From Isoetes taiwanensis (lineage: Eukaryota; Streptophyta; Lycopodiopsida; Isoetales; Isoetaceae), in the NCBI GenBank assembly GCA_021234155.1, contig JAJEKV010000056.1, positions 3,953,330 to 4,017,329 of the forward strand: 64,000 nt of DNA, in the 5' to 3' direction. Both the position numbers and the translations under genes were made by a program. The notes beneath the pieces are model-generated. The model ran no database searches and was not told where the DNA came from. It saw nothing but the letters and a program-made list of their open reading frames with translations. The stretch's first letter is position 1. Each line of letters opens with the position of its first letter. Shown piece after piece: positions 34,111 through 45,189 of this stretch.

Positions 34111-35398
34111 TCAAGGAGGCAACTTGAGCGTCTCGGGCGAAAGATTTTGAACTTGAGTGGAAGTTTTCACACAGTTAAAGTACAAGGCATTGAGTTTAGC
34201 AATATCTTCATCCTTGGTACTTTCGGGGAGAGCGGCTTTGGACTTGTTGTGCTCCAATAGAGTGCAATTTAAATTCGTCCCTGAGTCGAGCCCGATGACC
34301 GCAAGTTGGCTGACTTGAGCTTGTGTACTCTTGAGATCCGCATGAGCCTGTAAGAGAGCTTCATGCTTGTCTTGAAGTTTGGCCTCCAAAGTTGCAATTT
34401 GGGCAGTTGCGTTTTGAAGGTCTTGGTGTCTGATCGAGGCCTCGAGTGCCGTTGAACCCGCTCATAAGAGCGTCTTGGGATTCCTGTAACTTAAGTGCAG
34501 CAGCTTGAGCATCCTGCTGATACTGATACAACAACTGACGAGGGTGTTGTGGTGGTGGAACTGGCTGTTGCCTGGTGTGGGAGGTTTGTGAAAAATGGTG
34601 TGAAGTGGATGGTGTAGCGGAGGAAGAGACAGTGACATGAGTGTGACTGTGGTCATGACCAGGGGAAGATGGGCGTGATGTGCCAACTTGGTGATTGACT
34701 GGAAGGGAGCGCTGAGTGGAAGTATGAGAATTGGGTGGTGTGGGAGGGAAGTAATGACGGATGAGGGCTTGAAAGTGCCCTCCCACAGAAACTTCAGAAA
34801 TGGAAGTGGTACCCCGAAGGCGGTCCATTTCTTGGAGAAGACGATAGAACATCATTTGGGGCCAATCTATGTGGTGCTTGGAGTGTGTAGCAGTAAGGAC
34901 CAGGTTATAGAAAGGCTTATTGATATGGGTGTTCTTGATAGAATACCCCAGGAATTTGCGCCACAAAAATTTCACAAAGGTCTCATGAGGCTTGTCGATA
35001 TTGGTCAGACGATGGACATTGGCGTGATAAGCAGGTGCGCCAAACTCTGTGACATCAATATCCTGTATAGCAGACCATGATACACAAGGAGTGTGCAAGG
35101 GAATATGAAATACCTCAGAAATCAAGTGTTGAGTCAAGGAAATAGTGGTGCCATCGACCACAGTGGTGTACCCTTGCGGGCTGTTAACAATATTGGCGAT
35201 GAATTGCTTTGACCCGGGCGGGATTGGGAGCCGGAAGTTCCATTTGAAAAAAGTAAAAGCTGGTGTCGATTCAAATGACTTCTTTATTGGGGCCAACAAG
35301 GGCTTCACGGAAAGTGGGGCCAAGAAGGATCTGAGATGCAAAAAGAGCGGATCCTTGGGAGCAGAGCTTGAAGTGTAGAAAATCCGGGGGGCAGCCAT
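34111..35398 (-). CDS. Extra ORF of the LTR element, unknown product
   Basis: A 345-codon intact frame (35,398-34,361) starts with ATG 4.0 kb after the RNase H region and ~1 kb after integrase. The N-terminal two thirds (FFKWNFRLPIPPGSKQFIAN, GTTISLTQHLISEVFHIPL, ETFVKFLWRKFL) resemble in style the 'putative plant transposon protein' domain seen in long plant gypsy elements; this is a weak recollection. A Ser/His/Pro-rich linker follows (SHTHVTVSSSATPSTSHHF), then Q/A-rich helix. An adjoining frame (34,389-34,111, KLQDKHEALLQAHADLKSTQ) continues as a likely coiled coil, so the original protein was probably longer. It is the longest uninterrupted frame in the element. Confidence 0.6.
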
Positions 35399-36405
35399 GG
35401 GAATGATTTTTAAGCTAAAAGAGATGCCAAAGGCGAAAGGCGAAAGTCGAAAGCACGGAGGATGAAGGCGCAGAGGAGCCGAAAAGGTTTTGTTTTAGGG
35501 GCTACAACTGGAGGCTTAAGAGGTATGAAGAGTCGCGAAACAAGGGAACCGTTGATGATGCCGGTGTCAAAAGATGCGAAGAAGGGGATTGAGAGGCAAA
35601 AATTTGGCTAAGTCCCCCAAAAACGTAAGGGAGAAGCAATGAACGGTGAGGATGAGGCGTGAAAGAAAGATCGGATGTGACAGATGGCAAAGGACATCCA
35701 TTAATGTTCGACGGGCGTGGAAAGAAGGAATGGCATTCAATCTTGGCAACTCGAAGGGGATATCATTAAAAGGAATGTGTCGAAGGTACCATGGCTAGAT
35801 ATGCGGCGGGGAGAACAGATTCTCATATTAGAAATCGCCTTGCATTGCAAAACACGTTGGCGATTTGTGTGATTGGTCCACGTCGACAAGGAGGTCCTCG
35901 ATTGGCTATATAAGACGAACCGAGAGAAACGAAGGCATCCGATAATTTCGGTATGGGATGGCTGCTGGGTTTAAACGAAGATTGCACCATGCCGACGAAC
36001 CGCCGTGAGTGGATCACTTGTAAGATGAAGCATATGCGGATCTCGGGCGCTGCCACAACCGTGGCATTCGCATGGATGGACTGGTGTGTGCGGGATGGCT
36101 GAACATCCCGACCGAAGACCAACGGGATGGAGGTGGTTCTGCACCTTATTTGGGATCCGGAGCGGAACCTCTACCATCTCCTCGCATCACCCCGCCTCTC
36201 CGAACCCGAGTAGAGGGTTTTTCCTCTTAGGACTTAGTAGATAGGGCTTTGAGCCCGTTTTTGTATATAGGGCAGTGCCCATAGCGGAAATAGCTGGGCT
36301 GCGCCCACATTTTGTAAAAATTCTCCACTATAATATAATCTACCGCCTTTCTAGTCACTTTTACGTGGTGTTTGATTCGAACTCTCTGTCGTTTGGATGT
36401 TCACT

Positions 36406-36696
36406 TTACGTGTGATGAAATGCTTTGAGGCGAAAACCATTAACTAATGTAGGTAATGGAGTGCCATCTAATTCAACAAGTTGGAAAACACTTGGTCTAA
36501 CCACTTGAACAATTTGATAAGGGCCAAGCCAACGAAACTTGAGTTTACCCGGAAAATTTTTGTACCTGGAATCATAAAGAAGAACCAAATCTCCTTGTTT
36601 GAATGTTTTTGTCTTCAAACGTTTGTCATGTAAAGATTTTTGCAATCTGTTGTCCATGAAGAACACGAATATAAGCATCCCGCGAAGTTCATCCAA
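36406..36696 (-). pseudogene. Integrase C-terminal domain of the LTR element
   Basis: The frame shows DKRLKTKTFKQGDLVLLYDS ... KFRWLGPYQIVQV, the usual C-terminal fold of Ty3/gypsy integrases that binds DNA without sequence preference. No chromodomain follows, so this is not a chromovirus-type integrase end. It is preceded by the integrase core in other frames. Confidence 0.75.
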
Positions 36697-36747
36697 CTTT
36701 CTAATTGATAGACCCGTTCTTTGAGAGCATTTGGTGGATTATGAGCG

Positions 36748-37679
36748 TTAGCTAGTTGAAAAGCGGAGTGTGGGAAGGATGAATTCAAAGGGCATGAGAG
36801 CTTCGACCATAAACCAATTTAAAAGGAGTGTGACCCGTAGCAATCTTGAAACAAGTATTGTAGGCCCAAAGAACAATGGGAAGTTTTGTCCGCCAATGCA
36901 TGTATGAAGCGTCACAAATTTTTTTGAGAATGGTGACCGGAGTTTTGTTGGTGCTACGCCCAACCCATTGCCTTGAGGATAGTAAGGTGTGCTCTTGTGA
37001 TGATGTATCGAGGGGAGATAATCCGTCGGCTCTTTGATAGTATGATTGATGAAATGAACACCACGGTCGGCGACCCATTTCAGGTAAGGGGCAGCCGAAT
37101 CAGCGTGATGATTTGTTGATAGAGGACTCGGGCCGTGCTTGCAGCGGTGTTGTGCGGAAGTGCACAAGCTTCCGCCCATTTGGTGGCGGAAGTCGGTGAG
37201 AACCGAATGTATCGAACAAGTGTGCCGCCGGGAGGGTCTATAGGTCCCACAAAGTCCATTCCCCATTTCTTTGAAGGGAAGTGGGCGTGGCGACCGGCGT
37301 CAAAGGGAAGAGCGTTACAGGCGTGGGGGCGCCCCACCCGTGGCAAAGCGCCACACGCGGCGGGCGTGGGCGTGAGCATCTTTGAAGAGCGTGGGCCAAT
37401 AATACCCGGCAAGAAGAATTTTGCGTGCCGTGGTGTCACCATGAAAATGACCACCACCGAGCCCTTGATGAGCTTCTCGAACAATGTCTGGAACTTCATG
37501 AGGTAGAACACAGCGTCGAAGGATGGTGTCCTTGCCCTTTTTGTAGAGATGTCCGGCAACCATGGTGTAGTCACGGACCTCTCGGAGAAATTGATGGCGA
37601 CGGGATTGTCGCTTGGCAGGAGAGAGCGTCTCATCTTCTGGTGGAAGAGCACCTGTGAGGAGGTACTGCTGAAAATCAT
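36748..37679 (-). pseudogene. Integrase core of the LTR element, frameshifted
   Basis: Fragments in successive frames: KKWGMDFVGPIDPPGG (first catalytic Asp region, ~37,265), DRGVHFINHTI (second Asp region, ~37,045), and STPYYPQGNG (~36,970), then TNKTPVTILKKI, which normally carries the catalytic Glu just before it. Integrase joins the cDNA to host DNA. Several frame changes make it inactive as assembled. Confidence 0.75.
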
Positions 37680-38513
37680 GGAACCAATGTGGTGTTGCCG
37701 TGACTAAAAAGAGTTGAGCATCCGGAAAGGCATCTGAGACCCCTGTTGCAGGATCATCAGTGTGGATGCGTGAAAGATAATCCGGAACAACATGAGATTT
37801 GCCTGCCTTATGAACGATTTCAAAAGGAGCAAATTCTTGGAGAAGAAGGACCCAACGAGCAATGCGGCCCGTGGGCGTGGATTTGTTGATCAAATAGAGA
37901 AGTGCTTGGTGGTCCACAAAGAACTTGATTTGACTGCCCAAAAGGTAATGACGGGGCGTTGGACACAGGAAAATGAGACCCAAAGCTTCACGCCCGCGGG
38001 CGAGAATAGTTGCGCTTCCGTGAAATTGAGTTTTCGGTGGCGAAGCGATTTGGTTTATCGACAGCGCATCATATTCTTGAGAGAGAACAGCTCTCAATAG
38101 CAAGCGCCGAGACATCGACATGAGCGTGAAAGGGCTTGTCCCATTGAGGAGGAACAAGAACCGTGCCCGAGTAAGCAAAAGCTTCACCGTTGTTAAGCGA
38201 CTTCGCTTTGGGAATTCCAAGCCCAGGTGGATTCGTCACCCGTGAGTTTATGAATGGGATCTGCAATGGCTGCCAGTCCAGGTATGAAGGTGGAGTAATA
38301 ATTGACCTTTCCCAGGAAAGAGCGTGTCTCTTTGATATTGGTTTGGTGCTTGAGCTTTGAGCACACTGGCCCGATTTTGGCGGGATCGGTGGTGATTCTG
38401 CTGGCGACAACATGGCCTATGAGAACACCAGTGACGCAAAAGGTGCATTTCTCAGGATTGAGACTAATGCCGGACTCATCACATTTACGGAAGACGAGTT
38501 CCAATTTATCCAA
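37315..38513 (-). pseudogene. RNase H and integrase zinc finger region
   Basis: The 301-codon frame 38,220-37,315 holds the RNase H end (FFVDHQALLYLINKSTPTGR, GKSHVVPDYLSRI) and then an HHCC-like integrase N-terminal part (REAHQGLGGGHFHGDTTARK, GYYWPTLFKDAHAHA); the second Cys pair is lost in a frame change. The preceding frame 38,513-38,193 is the RT connection (SGISLNPEKCTFCVTGVLIG; FLGKVNYYSTFIPG). Confidence 0.8.
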
Positions 38514-39330
38514 ATGGTCACCATGGGCCAGAGGCGAGAGAAGTCATCTTGAAAAATTTGCAAGAAGGGATTTTCCTTCATGAAATCATGAAAACCGAGA
38601 GCATGATGCGTTGAAATGTTGAAGGAGAGTTGGATAATCCAAAAGGAACCACCTTGTAGGTAAAAAGTGCCCCGGGGGGTGGTGAAAGTGGTCTTGAGTT
38701 GATCGGATTCTTTGATGGAGATCTGATTGTAGCCAGAGAAACCATCCATAAAGGAGTACATCTCATGTCCGACCACTTCTTCCGGAACACAGTGCGTGAA
38801 GGGAAGTGGAAAATGATCACGCCCGTGGCCCGATTGAGTTTAGATAGTCTACACGCACGCCGGATCTTACCATTGTGCTTAAGGGCAATGACGATAGGGC
38901 TCACCCATTCGAATGTTTGACCTCATAGATCAAACCCGGCAGCAAGGAGTTTGTCAATTTCGCCTTAGACGACGCGATCACGGTAATTAGGGTTGAGCTG
39001 TCTTTGTCGTTGCTACACTGGTCGTGCATCAGATTTGGTAGGAATGGTGAGTTCCCCCAAGCTTTTGTTGATTCCCCTAAGATCTTTGTAACTCCAGGCG
39101 AAAATGTGTTTGAATTTTTTGAACAGCGTGACGGCCCTTTGACGATAAGGAGCCGGAAGGTTTGCAGCAATGCGGACAGGTTGATTGTTGCCAACATCCA
39201 CGATCTCAACTTCGGGAGTCTGAATATGAGGTATGACTTCAGTATCTTGGACAATGTGTGCAGGAGGTTGGAGCATAACCGGATGCGTGGCACTTTGCGT
39301 GGTGAAAAAGAGAGGTTGCTCAGTTTCATC
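38417..39330 (-). pseudogene. Reverse transcriptase of the LTR element
   Basis: RT motifs are spread over frames: SPIVIALKHNGKIR (~38,900), MYSFMDGFSGYNQISIKE (~38,760), FTTPRGTFYL then VPFGLSNSPSTFQRIM (~38,650), and the catalytic IFQDDFS box (FQDD, ~38,550). The first part (39,329 on) leads in with a KIL/W-rich linker. At least two frameshifts lie between motifs. The enzyme copies element RNA into cDNA in virus-like particles; this copy is not intact. Confidence 0.8.
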
Positions 39331-39578
39331 TAGCAGTGGTTGCTTCATGACGGCGTGTACATCAGCAGGAGTTGCAGGAGTGTCCGTATCTGAAAAGTGA
39401 TCAATGCGTTGGATTCGATTGCAAGGAGCCAGGTAGGGGTCAAGCAAGGCAGCCACAGCCTGGTCCTGATCAAGAGTCATGTCTCCCCAAGGATCAGCAT
39501 ATTCGGGGTAGGATGACAGAGGCAGACGCGCAGGGGTAGCCTGAACTTGATAAATATTCTGAGCGTCTTCAGAATCGA

Positions 39579-40197
39579 TTAATACGAGAGAGGGTTCCGC
39601 ATTGTCAGCGAAATGATCCACTTTGTTTGCAAGTCCATGGTGGCATTGAGATGACCATCTGTGATGACTAAGCGGTCCGTGGCCCGATAATGGATACTCT
39701 TTGCCTGGCGGAGAAAGGGTCTTCCCACCAGCATTTCATAGTCACCTGGATCTTCGCCAGCTTTCCAAACTCCAAATTCCATGGGAAAGCGGAGATCACC
39801 AATGTTGATGTGAAGAATAGGTGTGACGCCTTGAGGTCTCGTGATATGGCCATTTGCCAATTTGATGTCATATGGGGCACGAAAGAGTTGTGTGATGCCC
39901 ATTTGTTTTTCGGAGTTTATCCGTGATGAGATTGATTTGCACTACCTCCATCGATTTGAACATGGTTAACTTCTTTGATTGCCCACCGTTGCATGGACCG
40001 TGGGTGTAGAGGTAGCCACGACCCCAACTAAAAGCAGGTTGGGAGGGTAAGCGGTCCTTGAGAGCGGGGGACGAGTTTTTAAAATGGTTGCCAAGCTTAA
40101 AGGAATTTTGATCTTGGCAAGCTCCTCTTGGAGTTCGAGAGGTACATGAGAAAAAGGATCTGCTGGTTCCACAGTGCGGGGAGTGCGTGGTGGGCAA
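39579..40197 (-). pseudogene. Aspartic protease region of the LTR element
   Basis: An active-site IDGGSA is readable near 39,945 in one frame, and the NLITDKL that should follow it is in another, one extra base apart. Downstream, HITRPQGVTPILHINIGDLR and YEMLVGRPFLRQAKSI match the second half of gypsy retropepsins. The protease processes the gag-pol polyprotein. Confidence 0.65.
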
Positions 40198-41015
40198 AGA
40201 ACTTCTTTGAGTAAGTCAACCTCTACTGCAATATTGGGATATGTCCGAGAGGCGTGGAGGTTGAGATGTAGAAGGTGTATCTTGTCTTTGTTGAGCTCTA
40301 GTGGTGGCATGAACATTTGCCAATGTGCGCCTTGCCAGCTTTGCATGAGATTCAAAATGCTTTGGCGAACTTTGGGCATGACATTTGGCATGAGCTTTTC
40401 TAAGTCAGTGCAAAGTGAACCTTTTTTCGATCCTCATGAGGAAGGGTGTCAACCGCAAAAGGCGGGGGTCGTGTCCTCAATAATAGTCAAGGGGCGTGAT
40501 GCCTTGGTGCCGGCGTGAAACTAGACCAACCCAATTTGACTATGGTATGCGGGGGAGGATTAAGTGCCCGAAAAATTTCCTCTTGGGCTTGTTGATCCGG
40601 TGAGGTTGATTTGCCGGAGCGGGTTGATAGCGTGATTGCCGAGGCTCTTTGGGGCTTTTGAGAAACTGGTCGTGCGGGCCTTGTTTGCCATTAGCAAGCC
40701 GAGTTGGTAAGCCGTGGAGGCGGACCGATGTGGTCCGATTGATTGTGCGAAGTCGGACCTGGACTGAACTTGTGGAAGTTGAGGGCACGCCGTGGTGGTA
40801 TGACCCCATTCTTGACAATTGATATAAGCGAGGCTTTAGAAGGATCAAAAGGAGGACGTTGGTTGGATCCCCGTGGTTGGTCTATTCTTCGATAGAGTTG
40901 CGTGGGCTGCTTTTGAAGAGGTGGGCTGGCGATAGTGCGATTGTGGGCGAGGTGTGGTTTGCACTTGATAAACCATTTTGTTGCGAACGGTGTGGGATGA
41001 GTGCGAGTGCACTCT

Positions 41016-42240
41016 TCAGGTGGCATGATTGCACATGTTGCATCGCTTGCAATGAGGCGGGCCATTGGTGGAGTTGCACTCATTGGCCAAATGGCCTTGA
41101 TATTTGCAAATATGGCACCGATTTGGATCGCTTTGTGGATTAGCGTGTTGAGGCTGAACAGTACCGTTTGTGGAACCATGACGGGTGGAATGAGCGGGAG
41201 CTCTTGAAGAGCCACGCCAGGGGAGGAAACATTGATCGAGTGATTGACAGCATCGATAGCCTGCTCCAAAGTTTTTGGACGCAGTATTGATCATGAGTCG
41301 AATAGCGGGAGGAAGTCCTTGGAGAAACCGCACCAAAATGCGGCTCGTGTAGGGTACTCCTTGAGCTTATCGGCGAATGTGGAGTCGATCCGCGAAAAAT
41401 CCGAGGCGGAGACTCGCGGGCTCTTGTTGAAGTTCATTGAGTTGCTTGAGATGAAGTTGATCATCATCCGCGGGTCCCGTGAATGAGACGTAAAAAGCAA
41501 AGGCGCATTTCGGACCAGATCTTGTTTCCAATGGCTTTTGTTGGACATGAGCCATTGATGAGGAGAGCCACGCAGTGTGGTGGAAAAGATGTGAAATTTC
41601 AGTTGAGGTTTGCGTGCCCATTTAGGGACAGCTAGAGCCTCAAATTCTTCCATATGGGCCTGAGCACTTTGGTCTAACGGTTTGCCTTTCGTGTTGCCAA
41701 AGGTGGGATAAGTCAATTTCAGAGTCTGAAAGGTAGATGTGAAAGTGCTGGGCTGGACAGGAACAGGATAGTGAGGATATTGAGGTTGAGGTGGATGTGG
41801 CATTGTGCTGCCGGACCACTCGATGAAGGGGTGGCTAGCGGTTGAGAAACCGGAAGTAGCCGGAGCATTGGTTTTGAGATCCGTAAGGTTGTAAAGCAGG
41901 GAAGAGCAAATGGGGAAACGTAGGGAAAAGGATATTCGGGGCGGCCAAAGGAGACATGTGGATAGCCATGCCCACCCGGGGGAGATGATGGTTGCGAAGG
42001 AAGAGGCGTATGGCCTGAAGAATGATGGATGTAGGCATGTTCAGGGGTATGAAAGTACGGTTGAGAAGGTTGAGCCGGATAAGGCTCCTGATAATGATGA
42101 GGGGACCGAGGTTGTGAGCAATGTTTGCACGCTTGGGGGCGGGAACTGGGGACGAGGCCCCGACACGAGGGGTGGGTGGGTATGGACCGAGCCCTAGACC
42201 GAAGATGGCCTCCCTCTATGTCATAAGCGATCCATACATG
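41016..42240 (-). pseudogene. gag of the LTR element, with CCHC knuckle
   Basis: The N-terminal part is proline/histidine-rich (41,803 upward). The frame 41,803-41,291 carries a retrotransposon gag pattern (KPLDQSAQAHMEEFEALAV, FHIFSTTLRGSPHQWLMSN). The next frame (41,336-41,016) ends in a zinc knuckle CHICKYQGHLANEC (C-x2-C-x4-H-x4-C) and a second Cys-rich stretch. Gag forms the particle and binds element RNA. Confidence 0.8.
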
Positions 42241-42370
42241 TCAACAGTTTCGACGCCGATGGCGCTCCAGCGAGATGCCGTCGAGAAAGGAGTTCTTCCG
42301 GGCGTGAAATTGCGGACGGATTATGGCGGCATTGAAGAAAGTAGGAGAAAATCAGACCGGCCGGCGGCGG

Positions 42371-42952
42371 TGTTTTGGGGTCCGGGTTGGGGAACTCTGG
42401 AAGACAGCCCTCTGCGGAGGACCCGTGGATCTAAGCGGGGAGAGTCCAGGGGGACTATGTCACGGATTTGGCTGAAGAGAAGAAAAAAGAAGAACAACAA
42501 ATGAGAGAAAGATGATAAGCTTCCTTTGATATCAATGATGAAAATACATGAGCTCTCGCAATAGAGAGAAAACTGAAAGGAGACAAGACTCAAAACTCAT
42601 CTAAAAACTTATGAGCTAACTCTACTCATATATATAGTACAATGGCCTTGGGCCCAATATAGACACTCTGACTGATCTCGGTGCCGACTCCTGGAAGGAG
42701 GCCTGATTTGCAGGAATGTTGGCGGTGCCTCTTGAAGTGCCTAGAATCACGCTGACGCTGACGCGGGCGGTGACGGGCCGTCACTTGTCTGAGCGGCGCC
42801 TCTTGTTGACAGCCAAAGGCTTTGGCTGCGTGGCCTGCTTAGTCTTCTGTGGAGGCTTGGATGTCTGACCCGTGGTTGACTGAGGATCTTTGAGCTTGAC
42901 CTGGTCTGACGTATGCATGAATAGTCCTGTACCAGGAGGCACAGGACTAACA
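42371..42952 (-). repeat. 5' LTR
   Basis: 582 bp, about 93-94% like the 3' LTR by eye, with substitutions and one- to three-base indels concentrated in the GC-rich outer parts. Ends TG/CA; flanked by the GCGCC duplication at 42,953-42,957. Confidence 0.93.
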
Positions 42953-43003
42953 GCGCCTAGGGTTTCAGAGCGCCTAGATGCTGCAACAAACAAGTGATAG
43001 AAC

Positions 43004-43575
43004 CAATGTTGTTAAGTACGTCAAAATCCGTACCTTTAAAAAACGTTTTTTAAGATTTTTTGAAGATTTTTAAAATTTTTGGAAAAAATCTTTAAAAACG
43101 TATTTCATATAAAATACGTTAAAAATCTTTAAAATCCTTAAAAATCTTTGAAAATCCTTAAAAATCTTTAAAACTCCTTAGACTATGATTTTGTTTATTC
43201 AATATATGATATTCTTGAGCTTATTTATCCTTGTAATGAAATTCTTATATTTCTTAATCTCTATAATAATGTTTTTCTGAACTTTCTTAAGAGTTGCATG
43301 GCAAAACAACTATGATATCTTTGTACTTGAACTTAATAGTTTCTAGTAGCAGCATAAATTTTTTATTTACTGGTTGACATGCTACATCCTGTAACTTGTA
43401 GTAAAAATATGCATTTTAACCATAGCACATATATCCAATAAAACAGTGCAAAGAATGTGCAATTTTTTTTTTTTCTTTTTTTTTTGCCATACCAAATCAT
43501 AAAAATCCTTTAAAAAACGCGAGGATTTTTATAAAGGTACTTTAAAAATAAAAAACGGGTTTTTTAACAACATTG
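43004..43575. mobile_element. hAT-type MITE, 572 bp
   Basis: Perfect 12 bp terminal inverted repeats CAATGTTGTTAA, with an exact 8 bp target duplication GATAGAAC (42,996-43,003 and 43,576-43,583). The 8 bp duplication and CA...TG ends mark the hAT superfamily. The interior is AT-rich with ACGTTTTTTAA-like subterminal repeats and no coding capacity. Confidence 0.92.
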
Positions 43576-43734
43576 GATAGAACAAAGATCAATCTTCTAA
43601 AAACATCATAGATCAAAACAACTCTAATATGCTATGCATTCTTCCGTTGTTTATTTACAACATCGAAACCTTGTGCAGCTGTAACACAAGAGATGAAGAT
43701 ATGAAAGAACCATCAAAAAGAAAGATGAGACCAT

Positions 43735-44520
43735 CAAAATGGAAGATGAGACCTTCAGAGGAGGAGTGGAGAGGAGGGGAGGAAATATGGCGTAAAGATG
43801 AGAATGGCAAGCCTATGATATCTCCAGGTCAACGAAAAGCTCTAAAACCTACTAAAGAGTGAAGTAATTAGGATTGACTAAGGAAGGAATCCAAGACTAT
43901 ATAAAGCATTTGCAAATCAACCCCGATGACACCAACCATGCTTTGGTAGCTTACTGGAAGAAGGTGATTAACCTGTTGGGGGATATAGACACATCTTCAG
44001 ATGAATTGAAAAAAGGGTGGTTGCCTAAAACTAGGTGGAAGACCTTAGCAGGTGTTGAGGATGTTGATGACATTGTTAGTAGCATTCGTAAGCATTAGGC
44101 TCCTCCTCCGTCTGACAAAGTTTCTAGGCATGGAAGCTTATGAACCTTCCACTGACTTGGAATGCCACCAATTTGTGGTAGTAAAGCCAGCTGATTTAGA
44201 TACCTATCCAATGTGGTTGGGGTACACCATCTCTGATATTTGCAAAGAAGAAGGTAATATTAACTTCAACCATGTACGGGTAGAATGGTGGTGTCCAGTG
44301 CATCAGTTGACCAATGTATCAGATAAAGAAAGGTACTCAGGTTGTTGGACAAAGAAATGGAGGAGAAATCCGAGTGATCCTGATCTTTGACCAGACTATG
44401 AAAGTGTATTGTACCATAGACTCCAAAAACTGTTCCAGGTAAAAATGTGAGAATTACAATACCTCAGGATGTCAGGAAGAAGGCTACGATATTATTGGGG
44501 GTGCTTGAAGAAAAGTGAAT
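43735..44520 (+). pseudogene. Transposase-like (DUF7869-type) gene, right half
   Basis: Continues the gene broken at ~25,396. It contains GKPMISPGQRKALKP, then AYWKKVINLLGDIDTSSDEL, and the conserved C-terminal domain FVVVKPADLDTYPMWLG, ISDICKEEGNINFNHVRVEW, DKERYSGCWTKKWRRNP. Each piece aligns with the copy ending at 62,503. Stops and frameshifts are present. The function of the C-terminal domain is unknown; its W/Y-rich style recalls small chromatin-binding barrels, but that is a guess. Confidence 0.7.
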
Positions 44521-44663
44521 AACTATGTAAATTTTCTTCATCACATTTTTATAATAGGGTGCTATATTGTGAAATATTGACTATTTTGTAAATAATATGA
44601 GATTACGTTTTCATAATTTTGAATATGCTATTAAAAACGTACAATATGAAATTTGTCCCAAAA

Positions 44664-44698
44664 TTAAGACATAATCCCAATTTAAATGAATGATAGTT
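44664..44698. repeat. Right terminal repeat of the split transposase-like element
   Basis: 'agacataatcccaattta' plus 'atgaatgatagtta' matches the right end of the 12.6 kb element at 62,724-62,756 with few changes. It therefore marks the right end of the older, split copy. No left partner was found before 22.6 kb. Confidence 0.7.
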
Positions 44699-45189
44699 AT
44701 TAGTTTATTGATGATGGCTTATCACCTAAAGAAAAAGTTGAAATATTATTTGTAATAAGGTCCTATCTCTAAATCTGGAATGAAGGACAATGGATACGAT
44801 GCCTACTACAGTTACCATATGGGGAGATTAGTAATAGATCTAATGGAAGCACATTAGGTCAACATGCGTAGCCACTGAAGCCAAATATAGAATCACCTTT
44901 AACACCTATGTCAAGATGCAAATGCAGCTGCAATTACATATTCTAAACCCACTCCCATGGTCCTCCAAGTCCTAGCATCAAGTTTTTTCAACATCCACCC
45001 AAATGTTCATGGTATTGGATTGGCACCCTCCAATAAGTGGAACTGGAGACGCATGCCTATAAACAGGTCTCAATGGTACAACTTCATAGGTCAGAGCTTT
45101 CCTATCTATCAATGATGCTTAAAACTTTTAAGAGATATTTCTTTTACATATACGAATTCCAAACATTAAGAAAGTGCAAATAGACTTAC

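Larger units (their letters stand above)
31851..42952 (-). mobile_element. Ty3/gypsy LTR retrotransposon, 11.1 kb, structurally complete
   Basis: It has two ~583 bp LTRs starting TG and ending CA, a polypurine tract next to the 3' LTR and a perfect GCGCC target duplication. The internal order on the minus strand is gag, protease, reverse transcriptase, RNase H, integrase, then ~4 kb with further ORFs before the 3' LTR. The integrase after RNase H marks the Ty3/gypsy superfamily. I did not recognise a primer-binding site next to the 5' LTR. Frames are broken in many places. Confidence 0.92.
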
